The notes below the pieces were generated by a model. That model saw nothing but the letters and a program-made list of their open reading frames with translations. It ran no database searches and was not told the DNA's origin. The position numbers and the translations under genes are program-made. Source: Georgenia muralis (GTDB taxonomy: Bacteria; Actinomycetota; Actinomycetes; Actinomycetales; Actinomycetaceae). Taken from it: a stretch of 64,000 nt of DNA. The DNA lies in the NCBI RefSeq assembly GCF_003814705.1, contig NZ_RKRA01000001.1, positions 186,001 through 250,000 on the forward strand, given 5' to 3'. Shown one piece after another: positions 60,127-64,000 of this stretch. Numbering within the stretch: position 1 is the first letter of the stretch; each line of letters begins with the position of its first letter.

Positions 60127-62922
60127 GTGGACACCCCCGAGATCGATCAGCTCGTCGCGAAGGGCCTCACGGCCCTCGCCGACTACGCCTCGCTCACCCA
60201 GGAGGACGTCGACCGCATCGTCAAGAAGGCGTCCGTCGCGGCGCTGAACCAGCACGGCGTCCTCGCCGAGGCCGCCGTCGCCGAGACCGGCCGCGGCGTC
60301 TTCGAGGACAAGGCGACCAAGAACATCTTCGCCTGTGAGCACGTGACGTACTCGATGCGCGACCTGCGCACCGTCGGCGTCATCCACCGCGACGAGCTCA
60401 AGGGCATCGTCGAGATCGCCGAGCCCGTCGGCGTCGTCGCCGCCGTCACCCCGGTGACCAACCCGACCTCGACCGCCATCTTCAAGGCCCTCATCTGCCT
60501 CAAGACCCGCAACCCCGTCATCTTCGCGTTCCACCCGGGCGCGCAGGACTGCTCGGTGGCCGCCGCCCGCGTCGTGCGCGACGCCGCCGTCGCCGCCGGG
60601 GCGCCGGCGAACTGCATCCAGTGGGTGAGCGAGCCGAGCATGGCGGCCACCGGCTCGCTCATGAACCACCCCGGGGTCTCCCTCATCCTCGCCACCGGCG
60701 GCAACTCGATGGTCCGGGCCGCGTACTCCTGCGGCAAGCCCGCCCTCGGCGTCGGTGCGGGCAACGTCCCCGCCTACGTCCACACCAGCGCGAACCTCGA
60801 GCGGGCCGCGACCGACCTGGTGATGTCGAAGTCGTTCGACAACGGCATGGTGTGCGCGTCGGAGCAGGCCGTCATCCTCGACGACGCGGTGTACGACGAG
60901 ATGCTCACCCACCTCGACCGCCTCCACGCCTACCGCGCCACCGCCGAGGAGAAGGCGATGCTGGAGGAGTTCATCTTCGGCGTCGGCGCGAACTCGGAGA
61001 ACTGCGGCGAGGCCCGCCTCAACGCCGCCGTCGTGGGCAAGTCCCCGGGCTGGATCGCGCGGCACGCCGGCTTCACCGTCCCCGAGGACACCTCGATCAT
61101 CCTCGCCGAGGTCTCCGGCGTCGGCCCGCACGAGCCGCTGACCCGGGAGAAGCTGTGCCCCGTCCTGGCGGTCGTGCGCGCGGGCTCCACCGAGGAGGGG
61201 ATCACCCTCGCCGAGCGCATGGTCGAGCTCGACGGGCTCGGCCACTCCGCCGTCATCCACGCGAGCGACACCGCGCTCGTCGAGCGCTTCGGCGCCCGGG
61301 TCAAGGCCGTGCGCATCATCACCAACGCGCCCTCGTCCCTCGGCGGCATCGGCGACATCTACAACGCCTTCATCCCCTCGCTCACGCTCGGGTGCGGCTC
61401 CTACGGCCACAACTCCGTGTCCAACAACGTCTCGGCGGTGAACCTCATCAACATCAAGCGCATCGGCCGGCGCACCAACAACCTCCAGTGGTTCAAGGTG
61501 CCGGCCAAGACCTACTTCGAGCCGCACGCCATCCGCTACCTCTACGACATGGAGGGCATCGACCGGGTCACGATCGTCACGGACGCGACGATGACCCGGC
61601 TGGGCTACGTGGACAAGATCCGCGACGTCCTGGACCGCCGAGCCCGTCCCGTCGCCCTGCAGGTCATCGACGACGTCGAGCCCGAGCCGTCGATCGGCAC
61701 GGTGCGCCGCGGCGCGGAGTCGATGCGTTCGTTCCGCCCGGACACCATCATCGCCCTGGGCGGCGGCTCACCCATGGACGCCGCCAAGGTGATGTGGCTG
61801 CTGTACGAGCACCCCGAGGTCCGGTTCGAGGACCTGCGGGAGAAGTACCTCGACGTGCGCAAGCGGGCGTTCCGCTTCCCCGCGCTGGGCGAGCTCGCCA
61901 AGCTCGTCTGCATCCCGACCTCCTCGGGCACCGGTGCGGAGGTGACGCCCTTCGCGGTCATCTCCGACCCGGAGACGGGGTACAAGTACCCGCTGGCGGA
62001 CTACGCCCTGACACCGTCGGTCGCGATCGTCGACCCCGAGCTCACCGCCCGGATGCCCTCCAGCCTCGCCGCGGACTCCGGCTTCGACGCCCTCACCCAC
62101 GCCACCGAGGCCTACGTCTCGGTCTACGCCAACGACTTCACCGACGCCCTGGCGCTGCACGCGATCAAGATGGTCTTCGACAACATCGCCACCTCGGTCA
62201 ACGGCGAGCGCGACGGGCTGGCCGCGACGGTGATCGGCAAGGCCCGCGAGCGGATGCACAACGCCTCGACCATCGCGGGCATGGCGTTCGGCAACGCCTT
62301 CCTCGGCGTCGTGCACGCCATGGCGCACACGGTGGGCTCGACCTACCACCAGGTCCACGGACGCACCAACGCCGTGCTGCTCCCCCACGCCATCCGCTAC
62401 AACGGCCAGGTCCCCACCAAGCTCAGCAACTGGCCCAAGTACGAGACCTACACCGCACCGCAGCGCTTCCAGCAGATCGCGGCCCACCTCGGCCTGCCGG
62501 CCGCCACGCCGGAGGAGGCCGTCGAGGCCTACGCCCGGGCCGTGGAGGAGCTGCGCGCCTCGCTGGGCATGCCCGGCTCGTTCGCCCAGATGGGCATCGC
62601 CGAGGAGGCCTTCGTCCCCGCGCTGGACACGCTCGCCATGCGGGCCTTCGAGGACCAGTGCGCCCCGGCCAACCCCCGTCTGCCGATGGTCAAGGACATG
62701 AAGGACATGATGCAGGCGGCCTACTACGGCGTCGGTGTGGAGCAGGTGCGGATCGACCGCGCCGCGGTCCGCGACCAGAGCGCCGAGGAGGCCGAGCCCG
62801 ACGGCGTGCAGGGACCGCGGGTGGTGGTGACCGAGGGGCTGAGCGAGATCCCCGGCGAGGGCACCGCCCCCGCCGACCTCGACGCCTCCATCGCCCGGGC
62901 GGACGCCCGGCAGCGGCGCTGA
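60127..62922 (+). CDS. adhE: Bifunctional acetaldehyde-CoA/alcohol dehydrogenase
   Basis: A 931-residue fermentative enzyme turning acetyl-CoA to acetaldehyde and then ethanol with two NADH (or the reverse). N-terminal aldehyde dehydrogenase domain: VTPVTNPTSTAIFKAL, catalytic Cys243 in NGMVCASEQ. Linker near residue 440. C-terminal iron alcohol dehydrogenase: GGGSPMDAAK NAD loop, SSGTGAEVTPFAVI, iron ligands in GFDALTHATEAYVS and in FLGVVHAMAHTVGSTYHQVHGRTNA in parts. The last ~60 residues are an acidic tail. Start GTG 60127 with AAGGAG 6 nt upstream. A terminator follows, then a GAF-domain regulator. Confidence 0.96.
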   Translation: MDTPEIDQLVAKGLTALADYASLTQEDVDRIVKKASVAALNQHGVLAEAAVAETGRGVFEDKATKNIFACEHVTYSMRDLRTVGVIHRDELKGIVEIAEPVGVVAAVTPVTNPTSTAIFKALICLKTRNPVIFAFHPGAQDCSVAAARVVRDAAVAAGAPANCIQWVSEPSMAATGSLMNHPGVSLILATGGNSMVRAAYSCGKPALGVGAGNVPAYVHTSANLERAATDLVMSKSFDNGMVCASEQAVILDDAVYDEMLTHLDRLHAYRATAEEKAMLEEFIFGVGANSENCGEARLNAAVVGKSPGWIARHAGFTVPEDTSIILAEVSGVGPHEPLTREKLCPVLAVVRAGSTEEGITLAERMVELDGLGHSAVIHASDTALVERFGARVKAVRIITNAPSSLGGIGDIYNAFIPSLTLGCGSYGHNSVSNNVSAVNLINIKRIGRRTNNLQWFKVPAKTYFEPHAIRYLYDMEGIDRVTIVTDATMTRLGYVDKIRDVLDRRARPVALQVIDDVEPEPSIGTVRRGAESMRSFRPDTIIALGGGSPMDAAKVMWLLYEHPEVRFEDLREKYLDVRKRAFRFPALGELAKLVCIPTSSGTGAEVTPFAVISDPETGYKYPLADYALTPSVAIVDPELTARMPSSLAADSGFDALTHATEAYVSVYANDFTDALALHAIKMVFDNIATSVNGERDGLAATVIGKARERMHNASTIAGMAFGNAFLGVVHAMAHTVGSTYHQVHGRTNAVLLPHAIRYNGQVPTKLSNWPKYETYTAPQRFQQIAAHLGLPAATPEEAVEAYARAVEELRASLGMPGSFAQMGIAEEAFVPALDTLAMRAFEDQCAPANPRLPMVKDMKDMMQAAYYGVGVEQVRIDRAAVRDQSAEEAEPDGVQGPRVVVTEGLSEIPGEGTAPADLDASIARADARQRR

Positions 62923-62946
62923 GGGGCGTCGCGCCCGGCCGGCGCT

Positions 62947-62980
62947 GACGCGGCGGGCACCGCACGGTGCCCGCCGCGTC
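62947..62980 (+). terminator. Terminator after adhE
   Basis: GACGCGGCGGGCACCG and its exact complement form a 16-bp stem with a nominal 2-nt loop (4 nt when the last pair opens), 24 nt after the adhE stop. Confidence 0.85.
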
Positions 62981-63103
62981 CCGTCGGGCCGCCACCTCCG
63001 ACGCCCCGCACCGGACCCCGTCACCGCGCCGCCCGGCGCCCCGGATCCCCTCCTCGTGTCGTCGCGCCACGTCGCGGCGGTCCGGTCGGGAAGAATGTCG
63101 GCC

Positions 63104-64000
63104 GTGTGGACGACGGCGTACCTCGACCTGCTCGCGCGCGACGCCGACCCGGCGGAGTTCGACCGGCCGGTCGACGCCGCGCGTCGCGCGGGCGCCGACC
63201 CGGCCGCGGTCGCCGAGGTCGAACGGGCCCGGGAGTCCGCGCTGCGCGTGCGCGAGGTCCTCGAGGCCCGCCGCCGGCGTGAGCACGAGCTGTCAGCCCT
63301 CTTCCAGACGGCCGGCGACCTCGCCTCGCTGACCGACGTCGACGCCGTCCTGCACGCCATCGTCAGCCGGTCGCGCGACCTCCTCCACAGCGACGTCGCC
63401 TACCTCTCCCTCATGGACGCCGCCGCCGGGGACACCTACATGCGGGTCACCGTGGGCTGCACCTCCGAGCTGTTCCGCGCGGTCCGGCTCTCCCTCGGGG
63501 CCGGCCTGGGCGGGATGGTGGCGCAGACCGGCACCGCGTACGCGACCTCCGCGTACTTCGAGGACCACCGCATCGACCACACCGCCACCATCGACGCGGC
63601 CGTCGCGGACGAGGGGCTGAGCGCGATCCTCGGGGTGCCCCTCGTCCTGGGCGGGCAGTTCATCGGGGTCCTGTACGCCGCGCACCGCTCGGTGCGCCCG
63701 TTCGCGGCGGCGGAGATCGCCCTGCTCACCTCCTTCGCCGCGCACGCCGCGATCGCCCTGGACAAGGCCCGGGCGCTCAGCGAGACCCGGGCGGCCCTGC
63801 GGGACCTGCAGGTCGCCGACGAGATGCTCCGCGCCCGGACGGTCGCCGTCGAGCGCGCGGCGGAGGCGCACGACCGGTTCTTCGGTCTCGTCCTGCGCGG
63901 CGGGGACGCGGCCGCCGTCGCCGCCGAGGTCCGCACGCTCCTCGCCGGCGACGTCCTCGTCGTCGACGCCGACGGCACCGTCCTCGCCGCGGCCGGGTCC
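63104..64000 (+). CDS. GAF-domain transcriptional regulator (PucR/CdaR-like), 3'-truncated by window edge
   Basis: 299 codons are visible, open at the window end. After an N-terminal Asp/Ala/Arg-rich helix comes a coiled segment (RRRREHELSALFQTAGDLASLTDVDAVLHAIV in parts) and a GAF domain (about 85-215: SDVAYLSLMDAAAGDTYMRV, LGGMVAQTG, ILGVPLVLGGQFIGVLYAAHR). A helix and the start of another domain follow. This is the layout of PucR-type regulators with a C-terminal HTH outside the window. GTG 63104 is chosen because AAGAAT ends 7 nt before it; ATG 63095 is the alternative. It may control adhE. The C-terminal type is inferred. Confidence 0.75.
   Translation, partial: MWTTAYLDLLARDADPAEFDRPVDAARRAGADPAAVAEVERARESALRVREVLEARRRREHELSALFQTAGDLASLTDVDAVLHAIVSRSRDLLHSDVAYLSLMDAAAGDTYMRVTVGCTSELFRAVRLSLGAGLGGMVAQTGTAYATSAYFEDHRIDHTATIDAAVADEGLSAILGVPLVLGGQFIGVLYAAHRSVRPFAAAEIALLTSFAAHAAIALDKARALSETRAALRDLQVADEMLRARTVAVERAAEAHDRFFGLVLRGGDAAAVAAEVRTLLAGDVLVVDADGTVLAAAGS

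Overview
The window is a 64 kb stretch of very GC-rich (over 70% by eye) chromosome with tightly packed genes, frequent GTG/TTG starts, 1- and 4-nt gene overlaps and no mobile elements. A WhiB7 regulator, mycoredoxin, NucS mismatch endonuclease, the GlgE maltosyltransferase pathway and the block argS-lysA-hom-thrC-thrB-rho-rpmE-prfA-prmC-sua5-wecA-atp-DUF2550-nucS all point to an actinobacterium. Protein style and gene content suggest Micrococcales (Cellulomonas/Georgenia-like); the genus is a guess.

Layout. 1-9.3 kb: the 3' part of a ThiF-like gene, then a minus-strand run etfB-etfA-cysteine desulfurase-mnmA-nudC-mycoredoxin-uvrD2-whiB7. whiB7 has its own 5' leader with an upstream ORF and an attenuator-like hairpin. 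9.3-12.8 kb: glgX (glycogen debranching) and trpS. 13.0-23.7 kb: glgP diverging from glgE-treS-pep2-glgB. Together with glgX this covers synthesis (trehalose/maltose to maltose-1-phosphate to branched alpha-glucan) and breakdown. 24-31.9 kb: a lineage-specific segment with a cysteine-free thioredoxin-like/TPR protein, a lipoprotein and a two-TM protein with repeats, a DivIVA-like coiled-coil protein, an acetyltransferase, a small conserved protein, a zinc formaldehyde dehydrogenase and an alpha/beta hydrolase. 32-45.5 kb: an almost unbroken minus-strand run sua5-wecA-small membrane protein-atpBEFHAGDC-DUF2550-nucS-nagA-beta-glucosidase-zinc-finger protein. 45.5-57.2 kb: vanZ-like gene, prmC, prfA, rpmE, rho, thrB, thrC, hom, lysA, argS. 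57.3-64 kb: a membrane-anchored protein, tRNA-Arg(CCG), a TetR regulator, a glycerophosphodiester phosphodiesterase, adhE, and the 5' part of a GAF-domain regulator cut by the window edge.

Most of the window is ordinary core actinobacterial chromosome. No CRISPR array, prophage, transposon or defence island was seen. The most interesting signals are regulatory or structural: the whiB7 attenuator, a palindrome shared by glgP and glgE, GGGACC repeats ahead of adhE, a set of promoters whose -10 box lies 6-7 nt before a start codon (leaderless-type), a UvrD2 without its tetracysteine, an atpB with no conventional start, and short in-frame tandem repeats in the tails of several unrelated proteins.
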